This document shows positions 1 to 7,462 of a stretch of 9,289 nucleotides of DNA, one piece after another. A model generated the notes under the pieces. The model saw only the letters and a list, made by a program, of their open reading frames with translations. It made no database searches and was not told the DNA's origin. The position numbers were made by a program, and so were the translations under genes. The first letter of the stretch is position 1. The number at the start of each line of letters is the position of its first letter. The DNA lies in assembly GCA_041581335.1 (NCBI GenBank), contig JBFIDG010000077.1, positions 1 to 9,289 on the forward strand. The letters run 5' to 3'. This stretch comes from JBFGSX01 sp041581335. GTDB lineage: Archaea > Thermoplasmatota > E2 > JACPAO01 > JAHFTW01.

Positions 1-7
1 CTTACAA
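1..7 (+). promoter_or_regulatory. TATA-like box for a leaderless methyltransferase transcript
   Basis: The window opens with CTTACAA. Its TTA core lies 26 nt before the GTG at 29, the same spacing as the CTTA boxes in front of the PRPP synthetase and the lipoprotein. This is the archaeal TATA-box position for an mRNA that begins at or next to its start codon. The box sits on the window edge, so any BRE element upstream cannot be seen. Confidence 0.4.
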
Positions 8-28
8 GTGGCCATCGTCCCGCCACCC

Positions 29-655
29 GTGGCAGGATCTGGAGACCAACACGAAGTCTGGGAACGCATCGGCCCCAGCTTCGACCAGACCCGGCAACGA
101 CCCTGGCCGCACGTGCAGCGCTTCTTGCACCGCACCCCGGCCGACGCGCGCGTCCTGGACGTGATGTGCGGCAACGGCCGCCACATGAACGACGCACGCC
201 GCGACATCGTCGGCCTCGACTTCTCGGGACCCCTGTGCAGCGCCGCGGCCGCCCACGGCCCCGTGGTGCAAGGTGATGCCACAGCACTGCCATTCGCAGA
301 CGCGTCGTTCGACGCCTGCATCTACGTCGCGGGCCTGCACGGCATCCCCGAAGCCGTCGGCCGCGCCGCGAGCCTCGCCGAAGTGCACCGCGTGCTGCGA
401 CCAGGCGGCCAGGCCCAGATCACCGTGTGGTCCCGGGATGCGCCGCGCTTTTCCGACATGGACCTCCCACCCGGCCCGGCCGATGTCATGGTGCCGTGGC
501 GTCGCGGCAAGCACGCCGACCGCTTCTACCACCTCTACACGCAGGCCTCGTTCAAGCGTGCCTGCGAAGCGGCCGGCTTCAAGGTGCTCGCATTGGACCC
601 CATCGCCATCGCGACCCCCGAGCCTGACAATCTGCTTGCCTGGCTGCAACGCTGA
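29..655 (+). CDS. Trm9/ALKBH8-like SAM-dependent tRNA wobble-uridine methyltransferase
   Basis: This is a class I SAM methyltransferase of 208 aa from the GTG at 29. Motif I is VLDVMCGNGR (residues 42-51), followed by the acidic motif II VGLDFS and motif IV GDATALPFADASFD. EVHRVLRPGGQAQITVW is the usual post-catalytic block. The pair DVMVPW (152-157) and RFYHLY (165-170) recalls the signature of Trm9 and the ALKBH8 methyltransferase domain, which convert cm5U34 to mcm5U34 in tRNA with the zinc-finger partner Trm112. No Trm112 gene is seen here. GTG at 29 is preferred because of the TATA-like box at 1-7. A GTG at 8 is in frame and would add seven residues, and a start before the window is possible. 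The gene converges on the second synthetase with a 28-bp gap. Family assignment is firm; the exact tRNA substrate is inferred. Confidence 0.8.
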   Translation: MAGSGDQHEVWERIGPSFDQTRQRPWPHVQRFLHRTPADARVLDVMCGNGRHMNDARRDIVGLDFSGPLCSAAAAHGPVVQGDATALPFADASFDACIYVAGLHGIPEAVGRAASLAEVHRVLRPGGQAQITVWSRDAPRFSDMDLPPGPADVMVPWRRGKHADRFYHLYTQASFKRACEAAGFKVLALDPIAIATPEPDNLLAWLQR

Positions 656-683
656 GGCCTCGAGCCTGCCTGCAGGCGCTGCA

Positions 684-2999
684 TCACGCGTTGAGAAGCT
701 CTGCGTTCAGCTCGGCCGGGCTCTCTCCCGCCTCGAGCCGGACCCGCAGGTCATTGAGGAGCGCGATGGCGGATTGGATGTCGTCCGCCTGAAGGACCAC
801 CAGATCCCCCGGCCGGCTCTCGGCCAACGCCATCCGCAGGGCCTTCGCCTCGTCCAGTTCCAAGGTGTAGGATGCATCCGGGAAGCCAGCTCCAAGAATG
901 CCCTGTTGGATGATGGCGGCGGTCTCGCCTTCGCTTCGTCGGCGCGGATCGGGGTCACACAAGATGATCCGATCATACATGCTGGCGAGCTGGGCCCCGA
1001 AGGCCCGCAGGTCTTCGTCCCGGCGGTTGCCAGCGGCGTTCGCGACATTGATCTTGCGGCCGCGGGCCAGTCGCGGCAGGACCTGCGCCAAGGCTTCCAG
1101 AGCTGGCACATTGTGCCCGTAATCGAGCAAGACCTTGACACCGCCCATCGACATGAGGTTCATCCGGCCCGGCAATTGCCCGACCGACGGGTTGAACGTC
1201 GTCAGGGCTGCTCTGGTCGCTTCTTCGGTGCAGCCGATGGCGTAGCTGGCGGCCACCGCGGCCAGCGCGTTCTGGATGTTGAACCGGGCAGCGCCGTCGA
1301 GGGTGATGGGGATGTCCATGACGTCGGCGACGCGGAACGCCGCGGCGCCGCGTCGCAGCACGATGGCATCGCCATCAAGCAGCACCGCCACGTTCTCTGG
1401 ATGCGCTTGCAGGTGTGCCATGACGTCCGGGTGGCCCGACCGCATCGTGATCGGGATGATGCGTCCATCGACGCGGTCCCGGCGCCCCCAGACGAGTGGG
1501 TCGTCGGCATTGAGGACAGCGGTGCCGCCACACAGCGCCTGCAGCACGACCGCCTTGAGGTCGGCCAGATCATCCAATGTATCGATGCCGCCTTCGCCGA
1601 GGTGATCGTTGCCGACGTTGAGGAAGACGACCACGTCGGCACGGTCGAAGCCGAGGCCCCTTCGTATGATGCCGCCACGGGCCACTTCGCAGACCGCATG
1701 CGTGACACCTGGTTCGCGTAGCACTGCGCGGGCGGCGCTCGGGCCCGAGTAATCACCGCGCAGGATGACCTGGTTCTCGATCTCGACGGCGCCAGTGCAC
1801 GCCATCCCTACGCGCCCGCCGCTGTACTTGAGGATGTGCGAGATCAAGCGGACCGTCGTGGTCTTGCCGTTGGTGCCGGTGACCGCGACGAGGGGGATGC
1901 GGCCGTCGCCTTGGGGCACCAACGCGCCCACGATGGCGGCGGCAACGCCCCTGTGCAGATGCGGTGCCAGGTCAGGTGCGGGATCCAACGAGACCACCTT
2001 GGCGCCGGCGTCGTCGAGCGGTTGGCTGGCGTCGCGGGCGACGACGTGCACGGCGGCGTAGTCGGCTTGGCAAAGCCGCGCGGCCCGTTCGATCATGTGG
2101 CGGACTTCGTAGTGCAGTTGGTCCAGGACGTCTTCCCCGTCACGGCCCACCGCGGAGATGAGGTGGCCGGCGATGACCAGGGCCTCGAACGGCTCGCCGG
2201 ACACATGGTCTTCGACCACGACCCAGCGATGGTAGCGCTTGGCCCGATCATAGGCTGATTCGACGTCATCCAGGTCGCGGATGTCGGTGGTGACCCCGCC
2301 TTGGCCGCGCAGCGGCTTGATGGCCACAGGAAGACCCAGGTCGGAGACCAGGTCCTGAGTGCTGGCGAGCTTGCTGGCCGAATCGAAACGCGGCGTCTGG
2401 ATGCCTGTGCCTTCCAGCACCTGCTTGCTCCGTTCGTGGTCGTTGGCGATATCGTACCCCAGGCCCGACCGGTCACCCGGGAGGCCACTCCACAGGCGTT
2501 GTTGTGCCGAGCCCCAACCAAGTTGCCACAGTCCGTGGCCGCGCGCCATCGTAGGGATGCCCCGGGCGCGGGCCTCGGCCAACACTTCTCTGGTGCCCGT
2601 AGGGCCATCACCGGCCGTCGCCGCGTCGATCAAGGCCCGCGCGGCATCGAGGTCCGGCGTACGTCCAGACAGCGCATCAGCGACCATGACGACGGCGCTA
2701 CGGGCGGCGGCCGCGGCGAGCGTGCCGTCGGGGGCGTCGGTGAGGATGACGAGGTCACCATCTTCGTCGGCCCACCATCGGCCGGTGCAGCCAGGTAGTC
2801 CAGACTGCGCTTGCAGGGCACACGCCGCCGAAACGATGAGCTCGCCGATCGTGTCGCCCGACACGGGCAACCCGACCGCATGCAATGCATTGCGGGCAGC
2901 GTGTCGATCACCGGAGCGGGGGCGGACGACGAGGTAATCGAAGGGTCCGCGTCCGTGGATGCTCGGCCCGCGGAAGCCTCGGTGGCCGCGGATCCTCAA
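684..2999 (-). CDS. Cyanophycin synthetase paralogue with degenerate N and ATP-grasp domains and intact Mur-ligase domain
   Basis: The protein is 771 aa from a TTG start and is paralogous to the upstream CphA. The start is fixed by GGAGGTG five nt upstream, by a TTGA overlap with the cphA stop, and by an N-terminus (MRIRGHRGFRGP) that matches CphA. The Mur-ligase-like M domain (about 365-771) keeps the P-loop GTNGKTT (375-381), EVARGG (438-443), NVGNDHLGEG (461-470), LNADD (496-500), FNIQNALAA (573-581), DYGHN (626-630) and NRRDEDL (658-664). The N domain lacks the HxxEH...E motif, reading ELIVSAACALQ instead. In the ATP-grasp domain K228 remains, but 84 residues are missing between it and the P-loop relative to CphA, including the STGGTATDVTD segment, and EVN is replaced by SLD (337-339). 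I infer that it cannot extend the Asp backbone but may still ligate Arg to side chains, or that it is a structural partner of CphA. Cyanobacterial CphA2 is different: there the M domain is the reduced one. Confidence 0.85.
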   Translation of the reverse strand: MRIRGHRGFRGPSIHGRGPFDYLVVRPRSGDRHAARNALHAVGLPVSGDTIGELIVSAACALQAQSGLPGCTGRWWADEDGDLVILTDAPDGTLAAAAARSAVVMVADALSGRTPDLDAARALIDAATAGDGPTGTREVLAEARARGIPTMARGHGLWQLGWGSAQQRLWSGLPGDRSGLGYDIANDHERSKQVLEGTGIQTPRFDSASKLASTQDLVSDLGLPVAIKPLRGQGGVTTDIRDLDDVESAYDRAKRYHRWVVVEDHVSGEPFEALVIAGHLISAVGRDGEDVLDQLHYEVRHMIERAARLCQADYAAVHVVARDASQPLDDAGAKVVSLDPAPDLAPHLHRGVAAAIVGALVPQGDGRIPLVAVTGTNGKTTTVRLISHILKYSGGRVGMACTGAVEIENQVILRGDYSGPSAARAVLREPGVTHAVCEVARGGIIRRGLGFDRADVVVFLNVGNDHLGEGGIDTLDDLADLKAVVLQALCGGTAVLNADDPLVWGRRDRVDGRIIPITMRSGHPDVMAHLQAHPENVAVLLDGDAIVLRRGAAAFRVADVMDIPITLDGAARFNIQNALAAVAASYAIGCTEEATRAALTTFNPSVGQLPGRMNLMSMGGVKVLLDYGHNVPALEALAQVLPRLARGRKINVANAAGNRRDEDLRAFGAQLASMYDRIILCDPDPRRRSEGETAAIIQQGILGAGFPDASYTLELDEAKALRMALAESRPGDLVVLQADDIQSAIALLNDLRVRLEAGESPAELNAELLNA

Positions 3000-5614
3000 G
3001 CGAGCACCTCCAGGTCGCGCTTCTGCAACTGACGGATGCGCGCGGTCGCGCCCGCTTGGTCTTCGCATTGTATGATCACGAGGTCGCCGGGCCGCATCTC
3101 CGCGAGGGCCGCTTCCAGGCTGGGCCATTCGTCGTCGTTCAACGTGATCGCCTCCAGGGGCATGCCGGCGGCCACCGCACCCTCCGCGAGGAGCTGCGGT
3201 GCGCCGCCGCGGGGACGACCGCGGGGGTCAGGGTCGCTGAGCCATAGGCGGTCGCAACGCTTGGCGATGGCGGCACCCACCTGGCGCAGGTCGTCGTCAA
3301 GTCGGTTGCCGGCCAGGTACGCAGCCCGTAGGACGCGACCGGTCGGCGACGGTCTGAGGTGGGTGATGACGTCATCCAGGGCCTGCAAGGCCGGGACGTT
3401 GTGGGCGAAGTCCAGGATGACCCGGGCTTCGCCGACATCGAAGATGTTCATGCGGCCAGGGTTCTGCGTCGGCGTCGGGTTGAATGTCCGGAGGCCGGCG
3501 CGCACATCATCCTCCGAGAAACCCAGAGCGTAGCCGGCCGCGACGGCCGCCATGGCGTTCTCGATGTTGAAGCGCGCCTTGCCGTCGAACGTGATCGGGA
3601 TCTCGACGGCAGGACACACTTCGAACTCGGCAGTGTCCCGGCGCAACACGATGGCATCGCGATGGTACGTGACGACGACGTTCTGAGGGTCACGTGCCAA
3701 GTGGGCGGCCAAGGCCGGGTGCGTCGGATCCAGGCTGAAGAGGATCGTCTTGCCGCGCATCTTGGGCTGCAGACTGAGGACCCGTTCATCGTCTGCGTTC
3801 AGGACGGCGATCCGCGCCGCATCAGGGACCGTGGCCTTGAGCCGAAGTAGGTCGTCCAGGTCATGGATCTCGCCTTCGCCGATGTGATCTCGGCCGACGT
3901 TGAGCAGGATGCCGACGTCGACCCGATCGACGCCCATGCCGCGGCGCAGGATGCCGCCGCGCGCCACTTCGATGACAGCATGCGTGACGGTGGGTTCTCG
4001 CAGCGCCGTCTGCGCGCCCATGGGGCCCGAGTAGTCGCCGCGAAGGATGACCTGGTGATCGACTTCGACGCTGCCTGTCGAGGCCACGCCGACTTGGCCC
4101 CCCGCGTAGCGCATGATGTGGGCCACGAGCCTGACCGTCGTGGTCTTGCCGTTCGTTCCCGTGACCGCCACCGTGGGTATGCGGCCGTCGCCGTCAGGGA
4201 ACAGCATATCGATGATCGGTCGGCCCACGGCGCGGGGGGTGCCATGGGTGGGTTCGAGGTGCATGCGCAGACCGGGTCCCGCATTGACCTCGACGATGCC
4301 TCCGCCGGTCTCCTCCAGGGGAAGCCGCAAGTGGGGTGCGACGACGTCGATGCCCATGATGTCCAGGCCGACGATCTTGGCCACGCGTTCGGCCATGAAC
4401 CGGATCGACGGATGGACCTCATCGGTGACGTCAGTGGCAGTACCCCCAGTGGACAGGTTCGCGGTCGATTTCAGGACGACCTCTTGACCCGCCTCCGGCA
4501 CCGTGTCCAGGCCGATTCCTTGCACGCGAAGCATGCGTTCCGTGTTCCCGTCGACATGGATCATGGTCAGCATCTTCTCGTGGCCGAAGCCACGGCGTGG
4601 GTCGTCATTGACAAGGTCGATGAGTTGGCGGATGGAATGGACGCCGTCCCCGACAACGTGTGCCGGGTCGCGGCGGGCCGCGGCGATCATGAGACCATCG
4701 ATGAGGAGGATGCGGTGGTCCCGGCCGACGAGGAAGCGCTCCACGACGACGCGGTCATGGTGCTGCCGAGCGGCCTCGTAAGCGGTCCGGACCTCGTCGG
4801 CGGTCTGCACATCGGTCGTGATGCCGCGTCCGTGATTGGCGTCGAGGGGCTTCAGGACCACGGGGAAGCCTATCTCTTCCGCGACCTCCAACGCCTCGTC
4901 TGGCGTGGTGACGGATCGCCCGCTTGGCACGCGGACGCCGGCCTCTTCCAGCAGTTCCTTGGTCCATTCCTTGTCCGCCGCGATGGCGATCCCCAGCGCG
5001 CTGGTCTGGCTCGTCATGCTCGCCTGGATGTGGCGTTGCAGGTGCCCCTGCCCCAGCATCAGGTGGCTTTGGTCGTTGAGCCGGACGACCGGGATGCCGC
5101 GCGCCTTGGCGGCATCGACGATGGCGGCCGTGCTGGGACCGAGCAGGTTCTTCTCGCGCAGTTCGCGCAGTTCCTGCACGATGGGTGCGATGTCGATGCT
5201 GCGGTCATCGATCAGGGCCGCGAGGATCTCGACAGCAAGTTCGCCGGCGCGGATACCGCAAGCCTCGTCCCGATGTTTGTAGACGACCACGTAGACGCCG
5301 CGATCGGTCGTCTCGCGGGTCTTGCCAAAGCCGACGTCCATGCCGGCCAGGCATTGCAGTTCGATGGCGATGTGTTCGACGATGTGCCCCGCCCACGTGC
5401 CGCGGTCAAGCCGTTGGAAGAAGCCGCCCTCCACGCCAGGACTGCAGCGGTGTGAATACAGGCTCGGAAGCGCGGTCTTGATGCGCTGGGCCAGGCCGGG
5501 GATCTCGTCGCTCGGGCGATCCTCGAGACCACCGATGTCGAGCAGCATGTACGTGACCGGAAATCGGGCGTAGAAGTTGGGGCCGCGCAGGGCTCGATGC
5601 ACCAAGATCTCCAT
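2996..5614 (-). CDS. cphA: Cyanophycin synthetase
   Basis: This cytoplasmic enzyme polymerises Asp and Arg into cyanophycin with ATP (EC 6.3.2.29 and 6.3.2.30). It has 872 aa, the usual CphA length. The N domain (about 1-160) opens with MEILVHRALRGPN, contains RPSDEIPG and carries HIVEHIAIELQ (77-87), the HxxEH region linked in some CphA1 enzymes to a primer-generating hydrolase site. The ATP-grasp domain (about 160-470) has DKEWTKELLEEAGV, KPLDANHGRG (255-264), AHVVGDG (318-324), STGGTATDVTD (388-398) and the metal site EVNAGPG (442-448). The Mur-ligase domain (about 480-872) has GTNGKTT (486-492), EVARGG, NVGRDHIGEG, LNADD, FNIENAMAA and DFAHN (735-739). The ATG at 5614 is preferred over the ATG at 5677, which would overlap cphB and adds a non-family N-terminus. 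Its last codons supply the ribosome site of the next gene. All three active sites look complete. Confidence 0.96.
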   Translation of the reverse strand: MEILVHRALRGPNFYARFPVTYMLLDIGGLEDRPSDEIPGLAQRIKTALPSLYSHRCSPGVEGGFFQRLDRGTWAGHIVEHIAIELQCLAGMDVGFGKTRETTDRGVYVVVYKHRDEACGIRAGELAVEILAALIDDRSIDIAPIVQELRELREKNLLGPSTAAIVDAAKARGIPVVRLNDQSHLMLGQGHLQRHIQASMTSQTSALGIAIAADKEWTKELLEEAGVRVPSGRSVTTPDEALEVAEEIGFPVVLKPLDANHGRGITTDVQTADEVRTAYEAARQHHDRVVVERFLVGRDHRILLIDGLMIAAARRDPAHVVGDGVHSIRQLIDLVNDDPRRGFGHEKMLTMIHVDGNTERMLRVQGIGLDTVPEAGQEVVLKSTANLSTGGTATDVTDEVHPSIRFMAERVAKIVGLDIMGIDVVAPHLRLPLEETGGGIVEVNAGPGLRMHLEPTHGTPRAVGRPIIDMLFPDGDGRIPTVAVTGTNGKTTTVRLVAHIMRYAGGQVGVASTGSVEVDHQVILRGDYSGPMGAQTALREPTVTHAVIEVARGGILRRGMGVDRVDVGILLNVGRDHIGEGEIHDLDDLLRLKATVPDAARIAVLNADDERVLSLQPKMRGKTILFSLDPTHPALAAHLARDPQNVVVTYHRDAIVLRRDTAEFEVCPAVEIPITFDGKARFNIENAMAAVAAGYALGFSEDDVRAGLRTFNPTPTQNPGRMNIFDVGEARVILDFAHNVPALQALDDVITHLRPSPTGRVLRAAYLAGNRLDDDLRQVGAAIAKRCDRLWLSDPDPRGRPRGGAPQLLAEGAVAAGMPLEAITLNDDEWPSLEAALAEMRPGDLVIIQCEDQAGATARIRQLQKRDLEVLA
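3005..3011 (-). promoter_or_regulatory. Strong Shine-Dalgarno deciding the TTG start of the second synthetase
   Basis: The minus strand reads GGAGGTG, the archaeal consensus Shine-Dalgarno, embedded in the last codons of cphA. It lies 5 nt before the TTG at 2999. This fixes that TTG rather than the distant upstream in-frame ATG at 3128, and it points to re-initiation or coupling after cphA translation. Confidence 0.85.
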
Positions 5615-5641
5615 GGACCTTGGACCAATGGTGACTGCAGA

Positions 5642-5648
5642 GATAAAC
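5642..5648 (-). promoter_or_regulatory. TATA-like box in front of cphA
   Basis: The minus strand reads GTTTATC inside the 37-nt gap between the cphB stop (5652) and the cphA ATG (5614). Its TTA core is 31 nt before the ATG, so a transcript starting 26-28 nt downstream would have a leader of about 3-5 nt. It is the only AT-rich patch in this GC-rich gap. It may give the synthetase pair its own promoter inside the cluster. Confidence 0.5.
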
Positions 5649-5651
5649 GGT

Positions 5652-6515
5652 TCAGGCCAGCGTCTCGTCCTCGGCATCCTCTTCGGGTGCCTCGCCCGTT
5701 GGGCGGATGTAACGCCGCTCTTCGAGGTGGTATTGGTGGCCCTTGGTCAAGGTATGGACCAGGATCCCTTCCTCTGCGATGGCCTGACCCATGCGGACAT
5801 GGGTGATGTTGCTGTAGCCCATGCCGTGGCCGTCGATGATGATGACCGCACCGCTGCCGATGGCTTCGATGCGGTTCCCGTCGCGCACGATGGCTGCCGA
5901 GTCCTCGTCAAGGCCGACACCGATGACCCCAGGGTTCCCCGTCACGACCTCGAGCAATCGACTGAATCGGCCCCGCTGCGTGAAGTGGCTGTCGACGACG
6001 ACGTTGCGCATGAAGCCCAGGCCGGGCGTCATCTGGACGTTGCCCTTGCGCATGCCAGCACCGGCCTTCCCTTGGTAGATCATGGCTTGGCTCATCGCCG
6101 CCGCGCCCGCGGAGGTGCCGGCGATGACGCCGCCGCGCTGATAGTGACCCTTGAGCGTGTTGAGCAATTGGCTGCCGCCCAGCAGGTTCGTGAGGCGAAG
6201 CTGGTCCCCGCCGGTGAAGTAGACGACGTCGGCTGCGATGATGCGTTTGACCAACTCTGGGTCGTTGGCTTGCTGCCGGGTCTCGATGTCCATGATGTTG
6301 ACGGTCTCGACGCCGAGCTTGTGGAATGGCTCGATGTACTGACCGCCAGCTTCGGCCGGGATGCGGCTTGCCGTCGGGATGACCTCGACGATCCGGGCCG
6401 GCTTCTCGGGGAGGTTCACGATGGCGCGCAGTACCTTGAGGTCGGCCGTCTTGTCCTCGTTCCCACCGATGGCGACCAATGTGCCCAGCGGGATGATGTG
6501 TTCTGGAGAGATCAT
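5652..6515 (-). CDS. cphB: Cyanophycinase (peptidase family S51)
   Basis: This cytoplasmic serine peptidase degrades cyanophycin to beta-Asp-Arg dipeptides (EC 3.4.15.6). It has 287 aa from the ATG at 6515. The nucleophile elbow is GTSAGAAAM with Ser135. The other catalytic positions are His177 in DSHFTQRGR and Glu204 in GLDEDSA. The spacing (42 and 27 residues) equals that of the Synechocystis CphB triad Ser132/His174/Glu201. FTGGDQ and the N-terminal GTLVAIGGNED are also family hallmarks. The ATG at 6515 forms an ATGA overlap with the stop of the upstream peptidase gene, so it is preferred over the GTG at 6533. No signal peptide is seen, which fits action on intracellular granules. The C-terminal tail (about the last 15 residues) is strongly acidic. 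The cphA gene follows after 37 nt. Confidence 0.96.
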   Translation of the reverse strand: MISPEHIIPLGTLVAIGGNEDKTADLKVLRAIVNLPEKPARIVEVIPTASRIPAEAGGQYIEPFHKLGVETVNIMDIETRQQANDPELVKRIIAADVVYFTGGDQLRLTNLLGGSQLLNTLKGHYQRGGVIAGTSAGAAAMSQAMIYQGKAGAGMRKGNVQMTPGLGFMRNVVVDSHFTQRGRFSRLLEVVTGNPGVIGVGLDEDSAAIVRDGNRIEAIGSGAVIIIDGHGMGYSNITHVRMGQAIAEEGILVHTLTKGHQYHLEERRYIRPTGEAPEEDAEDETLA

Positions 6516-7402
6516 GCTTGAGCCGCCGCCCACGCCATGCGTAGGTTGCTACCGCCCGCGAACCCCTGCCGGCCGATAAGGATGAGGCCCACGGCGACGT
6601 CCTCAGGGAACATGGCGCACGCTTCATCGATGGCCTTCTGTGGATCTATTCCGGCGGCCATCATGGCATACACTTTGTCGGCCAACCTGGCCCGGGCGAG
6701 TTTCTCCCCGTCCCCGGTGACGCAGACGGCGCCAGCGGGCCCCGCCATGAGGCCGCAGCCGGGGAACGGCACGTCGCCGACGCGGCCCATCAACGTGGCG
6801 GCGGTGCCCCCGGTCGAAAGCGCGGCCGCGAAGGTCTGGCCGTCGCTTGCCACGGCGCCGACGGTGTCACTGGGACCCATGACGTCCTGCAGGGCGCGCG
6901 GGAAGTTCCAGTGGGCGGGCAGGTCGGCCGGGTGCCAGTCGCACCAGCCAGGCTCGATCTCGCCGCTGCTCAGCATGCCGATGACCTTGGCGTGCTTGGC
7001 GCGTGCCACGGGCGTCGCGGGATCATGCGGCGCGTGGCCGCGACGACGTGCGTACTGGATGGCGCCTTCACCAGCAAGGACATCGTGCGGAGTCCCCAGG
7101 ACATCGAGGGCGACCAGCACGGGATGACGGACGTCGCGGAGGCAGGCGACCGCACCGAACGCGCCGGAACTGTCCATGACGCTGGCGTCCATTTCGATGG
7201 TCTCCCCGTCAAACCGCAAGTTGCTGCCGGTGCCGGCGTTGAACCGGACGTCATCCTCCAGGACCTTGGTAGCGGCGACGACCGCCTCCAGTGGAGACCC
7301 GCCGGCTTCCAGCACGGCCAGGCCGGCCTTTGCCGCGGTTTCCGGACCATCGTGGTCGTTGGCGTCAAAGCTGCCGGCGCCTCCGTGGGCCAGGACGATC
7401 AT
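6512..7402 (-). CDS. iaaA: Isoaspartyl peptidase / plant-type L-asparaginase (Ntn hydrolase, family T2)
   Basis: The predicted role is to hydrolyse beta-Asp-Arg released by cyanophycinase to Asp and Arg (EC 3.4.19.5). It is 296 aa from the ATG at 7402. The N-terminus is MIVLAHGGAGSF. FNAGTGSNL matches the sodium-binding loop region, followed by EMDASVMD. The precursor should cleave itself at GPSD|TVGAVA, leaving Thr180 as the N-terminal nucleophile of the beta subunit (E. coli IaaA uses Thr179). Downstream STGGT, GRVGDVPFPGCG and VTGDGE hold the substrate-binding residues. Alternative in-frame starts are GTG at 7408 and ATG at 7435. The last would add 11 residues, but the TATA-like box is then rather close. 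It is the first gene of the cluster and overlaps cphB by ATGA. General isoaspartyl-dipeptide or asparagine hydrolysis is possible, but the context favours the cyanophycin role. Confidence 0.93.
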   Translation of the reverse strand: MIVLAHGGAGSFDANDHDGPETAAKAGLAVLEAGGSPLEAVVAATKVLEDDVRFNAGTGSNLRFDGETIEMDASVMDSSGAFGAVACLRDVRHPVLVALDVLGTPHDVLAGEGAIQYARRRGHAPHDPATPVARAKHAKVIGMLSSGEIEPGWCDWHPADLPAHWNFPRALQDVMGPSDTVGAVASDGQTFAAALSTGGTAATLMGRVGDVPFPGCGLMAGPAGAVCVTGDGEKLARARLADKVYAMMAAGIDPQKAIDEACAMFPEDVAVGLILIGRQGFAGGSNLRMAWAAAQA

Positions 7403-7452
7403 GCTCACAGGCGGGTCCACTCCAGCGGCGGTCATGGTCCTTTGCCACCGCG

Positions 7453-7462
7453 TCGCTTATGC
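7453..7462. promoter_or_regulatory. Near-palindromic TATA-like element between divergent genes
   Basis: CGCTTATGCG sits between the isoaspartyl peptidase and PRPP synthetase genes. It reads CGCATAAGCG on the other strand, so it is symmetric apart from its centre. On the plus strand its TTA core is 28 nt before the GTG at 7486, a leaderless spacing. On the minus strand it lies 23 nt before the ATG at 7435 and 50-56 nt before the likelier starts at 7408 and 7402. It is the only clear TATA-like patch in the region and may serve both directions. Confidence 0.5.

Noticed and set aside
656..683. Palindrome GCCTGCAGGC in the convergent gap, considered as a terminator
   Set aside because: It leaves only a three-bp stem once a loop is allowed and has no T-run on either strand.
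273..1721. 482-codon open frame on the plus strand running from the methyltransferase into the synthetase region
   Set aside because: It crosses two well-supported genes in other frames, has no family motifs, and begins inside the methyltransferase.
3000..3128. N-terminal extension of the second synthetase to the ATG at 3128
   Set aside because: The extra 43 residues overlap the cphA C-terminus and are Arg/Pro/Gly-rich out-of-frame sequence. The TTG at 2999 with GGAGGTG and the family N-terminus is a better start.
3863..5455. 530-codon open frame on the plus strand opposite cphA
   Set aside because: It is fully antisense to the motif-complete CphA, has low-complexity Asp/Ala-rich content and no recognisable domain. 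Long antisense frames are expected opposite GC-rich genes.
5615..5677. N-terminal extension of CphA to the ATG at 5677
   Set aside because: It would overlap the cphB end, contain the TATA-like box, and add 21 residues before the standard MEILVHRALRGPN beginning.
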